Assembly: GCF_900129505.1 (NCBI RefSeq)
Contig: NZ_LT670818.1
Location: 5,923,001 to 5,987,000 of the forward strand
Source of the DNA: Bradyrhizobium erythrophlei
GTDB lineage: Bacteria > Pseudomonadota > Alphaproteobacteria > Rhizobiales > Xanthobacteraceae
Direction of reading: 5' to 3'
Length of the DNA stretch: 64,000 bases
Notes under the pieces: generated by a model
The model's input: the letters and a program-made list of their open reading frames with translations, nothing else
Told to the model about the DNA's origin: nothing
The model's database searches: none
Part shown: positions 52,975 through 62,299 of the stretch, one piece after another
Layout: every line of letters begins with the position of its first letter
Position numbering within the stretch: position 1 is the first letter of the stretch
Position numbers and translations under genes: made by a program

Positions 52975-53337
52975 TCAGCTGGCTCGGTGATGCCAGCGAT
53001 CGTGCCACCAGGCGATGACATCGCGATCCGTCATTAGTTCCCAGACCGCAAGCAAGATCACCAATATGCCCGCTACCATGCTGCTTACCGTGGCCGATAC
53101 CGACTCGTAGCCGACCGTCAAAGGTGCCACCACCAGAGCCAGACCGAGGAGAATCTCTCCCCATTCCTCCAGATAGGACGGAATGACAAATCCCTCGACG
53201 GCAAACAGAATGACGAACAACCCAAGCACGATGGTCATCCAGACAGCCGCCCCGGCGAAGCCTAGGGCGAACGGCGACAAGACCAACCACACGCCCAGCA
53301 ACAGGCTGGCGGCGTCTTGCCAATGTTGAATGCGCAT
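52975..53337 (-). CDS. SPW repeat membrane protein
   Basis: A 120-residue inner-membrane protein with four helices: MRIQHWQDAASLLLGVWLVL, SPFALGFAGAAVWMTIVLGL, EGFVIPSYLEEWGEILLGLA and MVAGILVILLAVWELMTDRD. The SPW motif region is represented by LSPFALGF after a WQD start and EEWGEILLGL in the second half, the two halves of the SPW fold. GGGAGGTGAGC precedes the ATG at 53337. Function of the family is unknown; often stress-linked. Confidence 0.8.
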   Translation of the reverse strand: MRIQHWQDAASLLLGVWLVLSPFALGFAGAAVWMTIVLGLFVILFAVEGFVIPSYLEEWGEILLGLALVVAPLTVGYESVSATVSSMVAGILVILLAVWELMTDRDVIAWWHDRWHHRAS

Positions 53338-53651
53338 GACGCTCACCTCCCTTCCTTCTCCATATATAGTAATGCCTCGATGACGATGCATCCGGCCAAC
53401 GTCCACGCTTGACGATGAGGCGAGGATACAGCGAGCGTTCGGCTGCCGCTGCTCCTGATCCGGCGCCGAAGAATTACGGCAATCCCGTCGTGGAGTCGTT
53501 GCTGGTGCCTTTGGCGGCCCATGATCCGGAATGGGCTCTTGCAAACGTCCCGCGCCAGGATGCAAACTGCGGGGGGCTTGATGGGTGTCAACGTCTACGG
53601 CTGCCCGACTGGGGTTCATGGTCGCGCGCGGAACGAGAGGAGTATGACGCC

Positions 53652-53834
53652 ATGCGAGAAATCGAAATCCATGATTATGCGCGACAGTTGCTGGAAGCAC
53701 ACGGCGCCCAGGCCATTGCGGAAGCTGCCCGGAACGCCATCGACCTTGAAGCAAAGGGCGAGGTGGAATTGGCCAGAGACTGGCGGCATATCGAAGATGC
53801 CATGAAGCTTATGCGCGGGCCACACCAAAGCTGA
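53652..53834 (+). CDS. small helical protein upstream of glnA
   Basis: A 60-residue product from ATG 53652: MREIEIHDYARQLLEAHGAQ then AIAEAARNAIDLEAKGEVEL, ending KLMRGPHQS. A GAGAGGAG site precedes the ATG. It is helical and acidic and resembles small rhizobial proteins of unknown role. The longer frame from 53409 does not read as one protein. It lies 182 bases before glutamine synthetase in the same direction. Confidence 0.65.
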   Translation: MREIEIHDYARQLLEAHGAQAIAEAARNAIDLEAKGEVELARDWRHIEDAMKLMRGPHQS

Positions 53835-54015
53835 AGTTGCCAGCTCGCAGGTGACAAGGCGTGCCTGAATGCGCGCGCCGCCATGCCGGAACGAGGCCGG
53901 TGCGGCGGCGGCGCGGAAGGTGGAACGTGGACCAAAATCCGTTCCAGGCCACTTGGGCGCGGACGAATGGAAGTGCGATCTTCAAGGCCTCCCTTTCGGT
54001 TACAGGAGTGAAGCC

Positions 54016-55446
54016 ATGGTTCCGAATTGTGCGACAACCGAAGATCTCCTCAAGGCGATCAAGGACGAGAAGGTCCAGATGATCGATCTGCGGTTCACCG
54101 ACTTGCCGGGTGCCTGGCAGCATTTTTCCGTCCCGCCCAGCGCGGCGAATGCCAATGCGCTCGACGAAGGCATCGGATTCGACGGCTCATCAATTCGCGG
54201 CTTCCAGGAGATCCAGGAAAGCGACATGCTGGTCGTCCCGGATCCGACGACGGCCTTCCTGGATCCGTTTGCCCCCACAACGACGCTGGTCCTGATCTGC
54301 AACATCAGGGATCCGGTTACCGGTCAATCTTATAGCCGCGACGCCCGCTACGTCGCCCAGAAGGCTGAGACCTACCTGAAGGGCACTGGCCGCGCCGATA
54401 CGAGCTATTTCGGCCCGGAGGCGGAGTTCTTCGTATTCAACGACGTACGCTACGGACAGGGCATCAACTACGCCTTCCACGAAATCGATTCCAGCGAGGG
54501 CAGCTGGAACACCGGCAAGAAGGAAGCGCCGAATTTGGGCCACAAGCCGCGCCCGAAAGAGGGATACTTTCCGGTTCCCCCGACTGACAGCATGCAGGAT
54601 CTCCGCACCGAAATGGTGCTGACGATGGAGTCGCTGGGGATCCAAATCGAAGCCCATCACCATGAAGTCGCGACCGGCGGTCAAAACGAAATCGACATGC
54701 GCTTCACCACGCTCACCCGCATGGCCGACAACCTGATGATTTACAAATACGTGGTGAAGAATACCGCCCACCAAAATGGCATGACCGCAACGTTCATGCC
54801 CAAACCGCTGTTCGAGGACAACGCCTCGGGAATGCACGTTCATCAGAGCCTGTGGAAGGGCGAGACCAACCTGTTCTACGACAAGGCGGACTACGCCGAG
54901 TTGAGCGAGCTTGGCCGCTACTACATCGGTGGGCTGCTGACCCACGCCTGGGCGTTGTGCGGGCTTTGCGCCCCGACCACCAACTCCTATCGGCGTCTGG
55001 TGCCGGGTTACGAAGCTCCGATCAACCTTGTCTATTCCCAGCGCAATCGCTCGGCCTGCTGCCGGATCCCGATGTATTCGCCGAACCCGCGGGCAAAGCG
55101 CGTTGAGTTTCGTTCGCCGGATCCTTCGTGCAATCCCTATTTGGCCTTCTCCGCGATGCTGATGGCCGGCCTCGACGGTATTACGAACCGTATCGATCCG
55201 GGCAGCCCGATCGACAAGAATCTTTATGACCTGCCGCCCGCCGAGGCGAAGGCGGTGAAATCGACGCCCGGATCGCTGGACCAGGCGCTTGATGCGCTCG
55301 AACGCGATCACGCCTTCTTGCTGCGCGGCGATGTGTTCACTCGCGACGTGATCGAAACCTGGCTGGACTACAAGCGAAAAAAGGAGATTGATGCCATCCG
55401 GCTGCGCCCCCATCCTCACGAGTTTCATCTCTATTACGACATCTAG
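54016..55446 (+). CDS. glnA: type I glutamine synthetase
   Basis: A 476-residue GlnA that makes glutamine from glutamate, ammonia and ATP in the cytoplasm. The latch [12 protein letters not shown], the DGSSIRGF loop, [26 protein letters not shown] (ATP/metal site), [20 protein letters not shown], and NRSACCRIP are all in place. NLYDLPP near residue 397 holds the Tyr that GlnE adenylylates. AGGAG precedes the ATG at 54016; the frame opens upstream without sense. There is no glnB partner here, unlike the usual rhizobial glnB-glnA pair, so it may be a second isozyme. No sigma-54 box was found by eye. Confidence 0.95.
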   Translation: MVPNCATTEDLLKAIKDEKVQMIDLRFTDLPGAWQHFSVPPSAANANALDEGIGFDGSSIRGFQEIQESDMLVVPDPTTAFLDPFAPTTTLVLICNIRDPVTGQSYSRDARYVAQKAETYLKGTGRADTSYFGPEAEFFVFNDVRYGQGINYAFHEIDSSEGSWNTGKKEAPNLGHKPRPKEGYFPVPPTDSMQDLRTEMVLTMESLGIQIEAHHHEVATGGQNEIDMRFTTLTRMADNLMIYKYVVKNTAHQNGMTATFMPKPLFEDNASGMHVHQSLWKGETNLFYDKADYAELSELGRYYIGGLLTHAWALCGLCAPTTNSYRRLVPGYEAPINLVYSQRNRSACCRIPMYSPNPRAKRVEFRSPDPSCNPYLAFSAMLMAGLDGITNRIDPGSPIDKNLYDLPPAEAKAVKSTPGSLDQALDALERDHAFLLRGDVFTRDVIETWLDYKRKKEIDAIRLRPHPHEFHLYYDI

Positions 55447-55555
55447 TCGCGCGTGGTCGGGTTACGAAAATGGCCGTGGCGCGCCGGCGCTGCCGCACCG
55501 CAACCAACCTAGGGTTGTCGGGTTCGCGATTCGCTGTGTTGCCGCGGGGCCCATT

Positions 55556-55755
55556 CGACACCGTGGTGACCGACTACGATGCCCAGAATGAATGGGTTCG
55601 CGCAACGAATCAAAGAGAAAGATCCGAAATTGCCGATCGTCCTGGCGACCGGATACGCCGAATTGCCGGCCGATCGATCGATTGATTTCGAACATTTATC
55701 CAAGCCTTACACGTCAAAGGATTTGGCGTCAGCATTGGAGAGGGCGGTCAATTAG
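55556..55755 (+). pseudogene. response regulator receiver fragment
   Basis: The text DTVVTDY then, one base shifted, MPRMNGFAQRIKEKDPKLPI continuing VLATGYAELPADRSIDFEHL and SKPYTSKDLASALERAVN before TAG at 55753-55755. This is the second half of a CheY-type receiver: the phospho-Asp context (VTDY-MP) is broken by the frameshift, while ATGYA and SKPY (conserved Lys) remain. The first half is missing. Confidence 0.75.
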
Positions 55756-55880
55756 CAGTGAATGCTCGTTCCGCCGATGAATCTTGAGCGCCGCCGATTG
55801 GGCCAGCCCGAGGAGTGTCCCTGATTGCATGCTCATAGCCGGCGTCGCTAGGCCTATAACCGCACGACTGCTTTTGGTAT

Positions 55881-56081
55881 ATGAGCGACCAGCGGCATGC
55901 TACCGGTGGTCAAAGTTCTAGAGCTGGATCTGCTCGTAGTGGGCGGCGTACCCTTCGGGTGCGGACAGAAGCCGGAGAATTGCGGATCGAGGTTCCGGCG
56001 CTTGCTCATCCCGAGGTCGGAGAGACCATCGAAATCGGCGCCGCCAAGTTTGTACTTTGGGCCTTCGCTGGCGCTGTTTGA
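55881..56081 (+). CDS. hypothetical small protein
   Basis: A 66-codon frame whose second half, GELRIEVPALAHPEVGETIE then IGAAKFVLWAFAGAV, reads like a beta-rich protein. No family or ribosome site is convincing, and another frame overlaps it. It may be chance or a fragment. Confidence 0.25.
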   Translation: MSDQRHATGGQSSRAGSARSGRRTLRVRTEAGELRIEVPALAHPEVGETIEIGAAKFVLWAFAGAV

Positions 56082-56206
56082 AGGAAGGCGATGGCTTCGA
56101 TCCCGCCATTAAGGAGTTGAACAACTTCGCATTCGTCTTACTGGCGAGCAACCGGTTCTAATGCACAGCTCGCGCCTGGCAAATCCTCTGCCGCACCGGG
56201 CACGGC

Positions 56207-58363
56207 CTAGAACACGGGTTCGCGTGACGCGAACGCCGTCAGCACATTGGCGGTCAGCCGAGAGAGGCCGTTGTCGCAGCCGTTCCAGGCCAGCGCACCG
56301 CCATAGGTGATCGAGCCCACCGAGAACACGCAGCCACCTCCGTCGATTGGAAACAGCACCATGTCGGCGCGGACCATGTCGGGGCGCTGCGCGCCGCCCT
56401 GGTCGGGCATCGACAGCGTCATGTCCTCGATCACGAGCTGATATTCGTTGCCGAGGCCGGTCGACGTGCCGAGTACATAGGCATGTTCCGGGCTGCCGAG
56501 CGCGATGTCGAAGCGATCGACTTCGTCGCCGACGGCGCCGCCCAGCACGTGGCCATAATCGCCGACCACATCTTCCGGCACGCCATCGAAGAATTTCGCG
56601 GCGGGCGAATCGTAGCTGGCATCGAGCCGGCGGTAGCCGCACCCCTTCGACCAGCCTTCCGAGGCGAAGCCGACGCCGAGCATGCGGTTGGGCCCGCGCC
56701 CGCGCGAACGCCAGATGCCGCCGAGTTCGCTGGTCGCCACATGCGTGCGCTCGCCATAGGGGGCATCCCAGCAGCGCGTGCCGCTGTTGTCGCGCCTGAC
56801 CTCGATGACCGACGGCTTGTCGGCATAGCGGCTGGTGACCCAGTAGAAGCCGTTGCCGCCGAGATACATGACGCGGCCGCCCTCGTTGAGATAGCCGTCG
56901 ACAATGTCCAGCCCGGCACGGGTCCAGTATTCGGGATGCGATCCGGTGACCACGACGGCATGGCGATCGAGCAGGGCACGGCCTTCGCGCTCAAGGTCCT
57001 CGTCGGTTGCCACCTCATAGCCGATGCCGACATGCTCGAGCCACTCGATGATGTACATATCGACCGGGAAGTGGCGATAGGATCCCGTCAGCCAGTTGGG
57101 AAAGCCCGGCCGGACATTGAATAGGGGCCGTCGGCGGCTCGAATAGCGCACCGGCGTGCCGTCGCCATGCCTGTCGTAGCAGGACCGGCCGGGTTCACGG
57201 TGCGCGAACAGGTATTCCTCGTCCGCTGGCACCACCTTGTCATGCGGCATGACGGAGGAGAAATCGAGCGAAGCCAAATGGTCATTGGCATAGGCTAGGT
57301 AGGTATTGGTCGGAGCGAGAAACAGTACGGGCGCGCCGCCGCCGGTCTTTCCGCGGACGAACAGGGGAAAGTGATTGCGGCTGCCGCCGGCGTCCACGCG
57401 AACGGCGTAGACGCCGCTCGACAGCGTCTCGGGAAGCTGGAATGCAAGATCATAGTCCCAGTTCGAATCCACCATGTCGTCGTCGTGAAACTGAAGCGCG
57501 CAATATTGCCCGGGCACTTCCAGAAATGAATCGCTGCGACCGTCCCAGTTGCGTCCGGTCACGCCGCGTTCGGCGCCGTTGAACAGCCGGCCCGGCCGGC
57601 CGCCGGGGAACGCCGGTGCAATTGCCTCGGCGGCGAAGTCGCGATCAAGCGCCCATGACGCCCATGGTTTCGCCTCCGGATGCTTGCCGGCGTGAAGCGC
57701 TGCCACGATCTGGCTGGCGAGACCCGTGAGGTAAAGCGCAGGCGAATCGATCTTGCCGTTATAGGGCTTGAGCGGCGATCCGATCGAATCGATGCCGGAG
57801 CCCGCTAACGTCAGCGTCGTCGCCGACACTTCCGCCGATGTCTTCGCGGTCGCCACGCGATGCGCGCCGACCTTGCCGCCGATGCGCTGCAGGTCGATCA
57901 GGGCTTGCCCGTTTGCGATCGTCGCGACGATCGAATACCAGTTCCGGGCGACCAGCGCCTGCTCGATGGATAGGATCGTTTCGTCCCGGGAACGCAGCTG
58001 AATAGCGCCGCTGGCGATCAAAAGGGCAATCTCGCCGAGTGACCAGATGGTTTGCGGCGCCTCGCGTTCCGGCACTGTCGGCCAGGCCCAGCAATGCACG
58101 CTCACGGCGCCGCCGGCGATGGCGGCGCGCAGCGGAAGTTGCGCATAGGATCCGATCGCGGTGCTTTGGACACGGCCTGGCACGGTTGCATCCAGAGCGG
58201 ATGAAAAATCAACGGTACGTCCCTCGACGGTTTCTCCTTGCCCGGGTCCCGACACCAGCCGCACCAAGGTCGCGCGTACCGACGGATACGGCGTGCTGAT
58301 CGCCATGCGTACGGTTTCGCCGGGGCGGCGCGACCATTCCTCGAAATAGGCTTGAATATCCAT
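56207..58363 (-). CDS. N,N-dimethylformamidase large-subunit-like protein
   Basis: A 718-residue protein resembling the beta (large) subunit of dimethylformamidase, which splits dimethylformamide to dimethylamine and formate with a mononuclear iron held by two Tyr and one carboxylate. Family segments here are FHDDDMVDSNWDYDLAFQLP (laminin-like part), FLAPTNTYLAYAND, GVGIGYEVATDED-like text (HVGIGYEVATDEDLER), the HPE-containing VVTGSHPEYWTRAGLD and LGGNGFYWV. HPE corresponds to the known catalytic His and iron-binding Glu. The ATG at 58363 starts MDIQAYFEEW. No small-subunit gene is nearby. The actual amide substrate is unknown. Confidence 0.82.
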   Translation of the reverse strand: MDIQAYFEEWSRRPGETVRMAISTPYPSVRATLVRLVSGPGQGETVEGRTVDFSSALDATVPGRVQSTAIGSYAQLPLRAAIAGGAVSVHCWAWPTVPEREAPQTIWSLGEIALLIASGAIQLRSRDETILSIEQALVARNWYSIVATIANGQALIDLQRIGGKVGAHRVATAKTSAEVSATTLTLAGSGIDSIGSPLKPYNGKIDSPALYLTGLASQIVAALHAGKHPEAKPWASWALDRDFAAEAIAPAFPGGRPGRLFNGAERGVTGRNWDGRSDSFLEVPGQYCALQFHDDDMVDSNWDYDLAFQLPETLSSGVYAVRVDAGGSRNHFPLFVRGKTGGGAPVLFLAPTNTYLAYANDHLASLDFSSVMPHDKVVPADEEYLFAHREPGRSCYDRHGDGTPVRYSSRRRPLFNVRPGFPNWLTGSYRHFPVDMYIIEWLEHVGIGYEVATDEDLEREGRALLDRHAVVVTGSHPEYWTRAGLDIVDGYLNEGGRVMYLGGNGFYWVTSRYADKPSVIEVRRDNSGTRCWDAPYGERTHVATSELGGIWRSRGRGPNRMLGVGFASEGWSKGCGYRRLDASYDSPAAKFFDGVPEDVVGDYGHVLGGAVGDEVDRFDIALGSPEHAYVLGTSTGLGNEYQLVIEDMTLSMPDQGGAQRPDMVRADMVLFPIDGGGCVFSVGSITYGGALAWNGCDNGLSRLTANVLTAFASREPVF

Positions 58364-58532
58364 CGCTCTCGTTCCCACTTTGTTGTCGCAGATGCGCGGC
58401 AGCCCGCGTTCGCGTTGGGCGGCGCGCAACGATACTCGGGAGCGGAATGCAAGCACGCGCTATCGCGGTTCCCTGGATTCGCAGAGCAATGAAAGTGGAC
58501 AGTGAGGCCTCAACTGGTCATTCGGCCGGTCG

Positions 58533-59366
58533 CTACTTCGTCACGTCATCGACGAGCTCGAGCAGGCTGGACACCACGCGATCCGGGGTGACGCCGGCGA
58601 CCGCGATGTAGGGAAGGCCGGTCGTAACGAGGACCGAGCGCAGGCCCGCGCTCTGGCCCGCCACGATGTCGGTGGCGATCTGGTCGCCGATCATGATGGT
58701 CTCGGAATTTGCGGTCGCCACATGGGCGAGGGCCTCCTCCACCATGAAGGGTTGCGGCTTGCCGACGACAATCGGCACGGCCGAGGGCACGGCGGCCGTG
58801 ACTGCGGCCGCGAGGACGCCGACGCAGGGCTCAAATCCGCTATCGGCGGGAGTGAGCGTGTCCGGATTGGTGACCACGACGGCCGCGCCGTTCAGCGCGG
58901 CGCGGACGGCGGTTCGCAACTTGTCGTATGTCAGGGCATAGTCGAATCCGAGCACCACGACTTCGGCGTTCTCGCCGGCCGAGGTGAAGCCGCCAGCTTC
59001 GAGTTCTTCCAGCAGCGGGTTTTCCCCGATCGCGAAAACGCGCGTTCCAGGCGGCCAGCGTCGCCGCATCAGACTAGCCGTCGCCGAAATGGCGTTGAAA
59101 ACCTGTGCTGCCGATACCGGCACACCCATGGCCGTCAGTTTCGCCGCGAACTGCGCTGCGGACTTGGTCGCATTGTTGGTCACGAACGCATAGGGCACGC
59201 CGCGGGCCTGCCAGGTCTGAAAGGCCTTTACCGACTCCGGAATCGATTGGCTGCCGCGATACACGACGCCGTCGAGATCCGAGATGACGCCGCGGATCGG
59301 CGTCACTCCATGTCCGCCAGGCTGTGCCAAGAACAATTCCTCTTTGCGGGGGTGTGCGCGGATCAT
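58533..59366 (-). CDS. HAD-IIA family phosphatase (NagD-like)
   Basis: A 277-residue haloacid-dehalogenase phosphatase. Motif I is ISDLDGVVYRG with the nucleophile Asp, motif II VTNNATKS, the Lys motif VGKPQPFMVEEAL, and motif IV MIGDQIATDIVAGQSAGL. It likely hydrolyses a phosphorylated sugar, nucleotide or p-nitrophenyl-type substrate in the cytoplasm. The first 20 residues before VTPIRGVISD are not needed for the fold, so a GTG start at residue 21 is possible. It is transcribed away from the transporter to its right and toward the amidase-like gene. Confidence 0.85.
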   Translation of the reverse strand: MIRAHPRKEELFLAQPGGHGVTPIRGVISDLDGVVYRGSQSIPESVKAFQTWQARGVPYAFVTNNATKSAAQFAAKLTAMGVPVSAAQVFNAISATASLMRRRWPPGTRVFAIGENPLLEELEAGGFTSAGENAEVVVLGFDYALTYDKLRTAVRAALNGAAVVVTNPDTLTPADSGFEPCVGVLAAAVTAAVPSAVPIVVGKPQPFMVEEALAHVATANSETIMIGDQIATDIVAGQSAGLRSVLVTTGLPYIAVAGVTPDRVVSSLLELVDDVTK

Positions 59367-59683
59367 AGGCGGAGTTCGCGCGATACCGCCATTTCTGCCT
59401 ATGCACCATTCATGTCCTGCACGCAGAAAAGGCGTCGTGCGTGCGCGCTGTGCCGTGATTTCCCCTTGCGCGAACGCGCATGTCGATACGCGCGATCGAG
59501 AGAAGCGTCAGCAACGGAATCGTGGAGGAGCAGGTATCAGGCATGGTGCGCAATTGGTCTAGGCTTTGCTCGATCCGTCACGGGAGATGATGGAGCGGCC
59601 GATATCCTCGCTCACCCGGACGAGGAGCGAAGACGGTTCGCGGGATTTGGCGTCTCCCATTATCAGTCGAGGGGAATGACACG
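59367..59683. other. 317-bp divergent intergenic region
   Basis: Lies between the leftward phosphatase and the rightward transporter unit and must hold both promoters. No operator or RNA is evident. AGGGGAATGACACG before 59684 holds the binding protein's ribosome site. Confidence 0.4.
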
Positions 59684-61246
59684 ATGATCAATCGCAGAGA
59701 CTTGTTGCTGGGCGGAGCCGCAGGTGCGGCGGCGCTCAGTTTTGGCCGGGTCGATCCCGACTTCCTGATGAATTCCGCATTCGCGGCCGAAGGCCGGACG
59801 CTGCGGTTCCTCGGTGCCGAAGCTTTGACCGGCAACTGGGATCCGACCACGCACACCAATCTGGGTCAGATCATCGCCGAAGGCTTCGTTTTCGGCTATC
59901 TGACGCGCGCGCCGATGAAGCCGGAAAAGCCCGGCGAACTGGTGTTCGAACTCGCGGAGTCGCTGACCCCGGTCGACCCCTTCACCATGGAAGTGAAGCT
60001 CAGGAAGGGCATCAAGTTCCACAACGGTGCGCCGTTCACCGCCGCCGATGTCAAGGCAACCTATGAATACGGCTGTCTGCCCGATCGTCCGGCGCAGTGG
60101 TATCCCGGCCTCGTCACCGTCGATGTCGTCGATGACTTCACCTGCCGGATCAACACCAAGGCGCAGGGCTATCCCGCCACGCTGTTTTACTACCTGTCCT
60201 CGTTCCTGCCGATCCTGTCGGCCAAGGACGTCGCCAACAAGGCGCAGCTTTCGGCGCGCATGAACGGCACCGGTCCCTATATGTATGTCGAGCAGAAGGG
60301 CGATACCACAGTCCTCAAGGCCAATCCGGATTTCTTCCTCGGCGCGCCGAAGATCCCCGGCGTCGAATACAAGTTCGTCGGGGACACCACGACGCGGACG
60401 CTGTCTTTGTTGAACGGAGAGGCCGACATCATCGAGCGCCTCGAGCAGGAACAGGTCGAGACCATCTCGAAGGATGCGCGCTTCGAGATCCACAAGGCGG
60501 TGTCGGTCGAGAACAAGTACCTGTTCTTCCGCTGCTCGAAGAAGCCGTTCGACGATCCGAGGATTCGTCTCGCGGCCTGCCACTCGATCGACCGCAAGCA
60601 GATCCTGGAAATTCTCGGCATGTCCGGCACGGCCTCGAAGGCCCATATCTCGCCGGTCAAGTTCGGCTACACCGACGTCGCCGAATATCCCGAATACGAT
60701 CCGGCCATGGCGCAGAAATTGCTGGCCGAGGCCGGCTTCCCGAAGGGCGCCGGCCTGCCGGAACTGACCTACTATACCTCGGTCGGTTTCTATCCGAAAA
60801 CCAAGGAATATGCCGAACTGATCGCCGGCATGTTGCAGGAGCAGGGTTTCAAGGTGAACCTGCAGACGCTTGAAGTCGCGGCCTGGGGCAACCTGCTATA
60901 CGACAAGCCTGGCGGCGGCGAAGGCCACATGATCGATTGCGGCTGGTGCACCGGATCGCCGGAGCCGGATCTGGTACTGCGCACCCACTTCCACTCCTCG
61001 TCGAAACGCATCTGCGGCATCGTCGACCCGGAACTCGACGCGGTGCTCGACAAGGAACGCAATGCGCCGTCGATCGAGGAGCGCAAGAAAGTGTTGCAGA
61101 CGGAAACTCTGCCGACGATCGCCAAGAAGGCGCCGGCGCTGGCGCTGTTCACCTCGGTGTTCATCCACGCCTACAGCAAGAAGCTGGAAGGACTCTATAT
61201 CTACCCGAACGGCCAGCAGGACGGGACCAAGGCGACGTTGGCCTGA
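59684..61246 (+). CDS. dipeptide-type ABC substrate-binding protein
   Basis: A 520-residue family 5 periplasmic binding protein (DppA/OppA-like). A Tat-type signal MINRRDLLLGGAAGAAALSF is followed by the fold with GNWDPTTHTNLGQIIAEGFV, KLRKGIKFHNGAPFTAADVK and DFFLGAPKIPGVEYKF. AGGGGA precedes the ATG. It captures a peptide or similar ligand for the permeases that follow. A stable hairpin after its stop would raise its transcript level over the rest. The neighbouring amidase-like gene hints at amide-type ligands. Confidence 0.92.
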   Translation: MINRRDLLLGGAAGAAALSFGRVDPDFLMNSAFAAEGRTLRFLGAEALTGNWDPTTHTNLGQIIAEGFVFGYLTRAPMKPEKPGELVFELAESLTPVDPFTMEVKLRKGIKFHNGAPFTAADVKATYEYGCLPDRPAQWYPGLVTVDVVDDFTCRINTKAQGYPATLFYYLSSFLPILSAKDVANKAQLSARMNGTGPYMYVEQKGDTTVLKANPDFFLGAPKIPGVEYKFVGDTTTRTLSLLNGEADIIERLEQEQVETISKDARFEIHKAVSVENKYLFFRCSKKPFDDPRIRLAACHSIDRKQILEILGMSGTASKAHISPVKFGYTDVAEYPEYDPAMAQKLLAEAGFPKGAGLPELTYYTSVGFYPKTKEYAELIAGMLQEQGFKVNLQTLEVAAWGNLLYDKPGGGEGHMIDCGWCTGSPEPDLVLRTHFHSSSKRICGIVDPELDAVLDKERNAPSIEERKKVLQTETLPTIAKKAPALALFTSVFIHAYSKKLEGLYIYPNGQQDGTKATLA

Positions 61247-61260
61247 CGCGATCGAAACAC

Positions 61261-61291
61261 GGGCCGGGGCTGTCGCCCCGGTCCGTCTTTT
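61261..61291 (+). terminator. attenuator-like hairpin after the binding-protein gene
   Basis: GGGCCGGGGC and GCCCCGGTCC pair with one mismatch around TGTC, followed by GTCTTTT. It lies between the binding-protein stop and the first permease. Such hairpins often let the binding protein be made in excess. Confidence 0.7.
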
Positions 61292-61317
61292 CATTCCGGT
61301 GACGCACAGGAAGCTCC

Positions 61318-62298
61318 ATGTTGATCCTCGAATTTCTGGTCAAGCGGATCGCGCAAGGCTTCCTGATCATCGGCATCACTTCGTTCATCATCTTCACGTT
61401 GCTGCGGGTCGTGCCGGGAGATCCGGTGCGCCTGATCGTCGGCGGCATGGCGCCTCCCGACGTCGTCGAAAAGGTCGCGACCAAGATGGGGCTGCGCGAT
61501 CCCATCGTGGTTCAATATGCGCGCTACATGGGCGGCCTGTTGCGGGGTGATCTCGGGCAGTCCTATCTGCGCCCGCGCAGCGGCATGATTGCCACCGGCG
61601 GTCAGTATATCGACCCGACCAAATCCGACATGGCGCCGGTGATCGACCAGATTCTCGAGCGTCTGCCGTTTACCCTGCAACTCGGCGGCATGGCGCTGCT
61701 GTTCGCGCTGCTGATTTCGTTTCCGGTCGGCATTGCCGGCGGATTGCATCAGAACGGCTGGCAGAACCAGCTCGCCTTCGCGGTGCAGTCGCTGTTCGTG
61801 TCGGTTCCGAATTTCTGGCTCGCCATCGTCCTGATCCTGTTCCTGTCCGTGAAGCTCAAACTGCTGCCGGCGCTGGGCTATCAAGGATTCTCCTATGTCC
61901 TGCTGCCGGCCCTGGTGCTGTCGGTCGAGATCGCCCCTTTCATCATCCGGACCTTGACCACGTCGTTCGGCGAGGTGATGCAGGCGTCGTTCATCGACGA
62001 GGCGCGCGTCCGCGGGCTGTCGCGACGGCGCATCGTCTACGCCCATGCGTTGCGCAACGCCGCGGTGCCGCTGGTCAACCTCCTCGGCATCCAGCTTTCC
62101 ACGCTGATCGGCGGCGTGCTCGTGATCGAATACATCTTCGATTATCCGGGGCTCGGCAATCTGACCGTGGTTTCGGTGGTCGGCCGCGATTTCCCGGTGA
62201 TTCAGGGCATCGCGATCACCACCAGCGCTGTCTTCGTCTTCATCAACATCATCGTCGATCTGGTGGCCTATCTCATCGATCCCCGCGTGGAGCTGTGA
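61318..62298 (+). CDS. dipeptide-type ABC permease (DppB-like)
   Basis: A 326-residue inner-membrane permease with about six helices, MLILEFLVKRIAQGFLIIGI at the start (the RIxQG N-terminal pattern of DppB), DPIVVQYARYMGGLLRGDLG, and the coupling loop SFIDEARVRGLSRRRIVYAH with the EAR-GLS core. It forms a pair with the next permease. An insertion of about 15 residues at the site of LRPRSGMIATGGQYIDPTKS is longer than in DppB. It follows the binding protein by 71 bases. Confidence 0.92.
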   Translation: MLILEFLVKRIAQGFLIIGITSFIIFTLLRVVPGDPVRLIVGGMAPPDVVEKVATKMGLRDPIVVQYARYMGGLLRGDLGQSYLRPRSGMIATGGQYIDPTKSDMAPVIDQILERLPFTLQLGGMALLFALLISFPVGIAGGLHQNGWQNQLAFAVQSLFVSVPNFWLAIVLILFLSVKLKLLPALGYQGFSYVLLPALVLSVEIAPFIIRTLTTSFGEVMQASFIDEARVRGLSRRRIVYAHALRNAAVPLVNLLGIQLSTLIGGVLVIEYIFDYPGLGNLTVVSVVGRDFPVIQGIAITTSAVFVFINIIVDLVAYLIDPRVEL

Positions 62299-62299
62299 C

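Noticed and set aside
54190..55428. 412-codon frame opposite glutamine synthetase
   Set aside because: A long antisense frame caused by high GC and codon bias; the GlnA motifs are on the plus strand.
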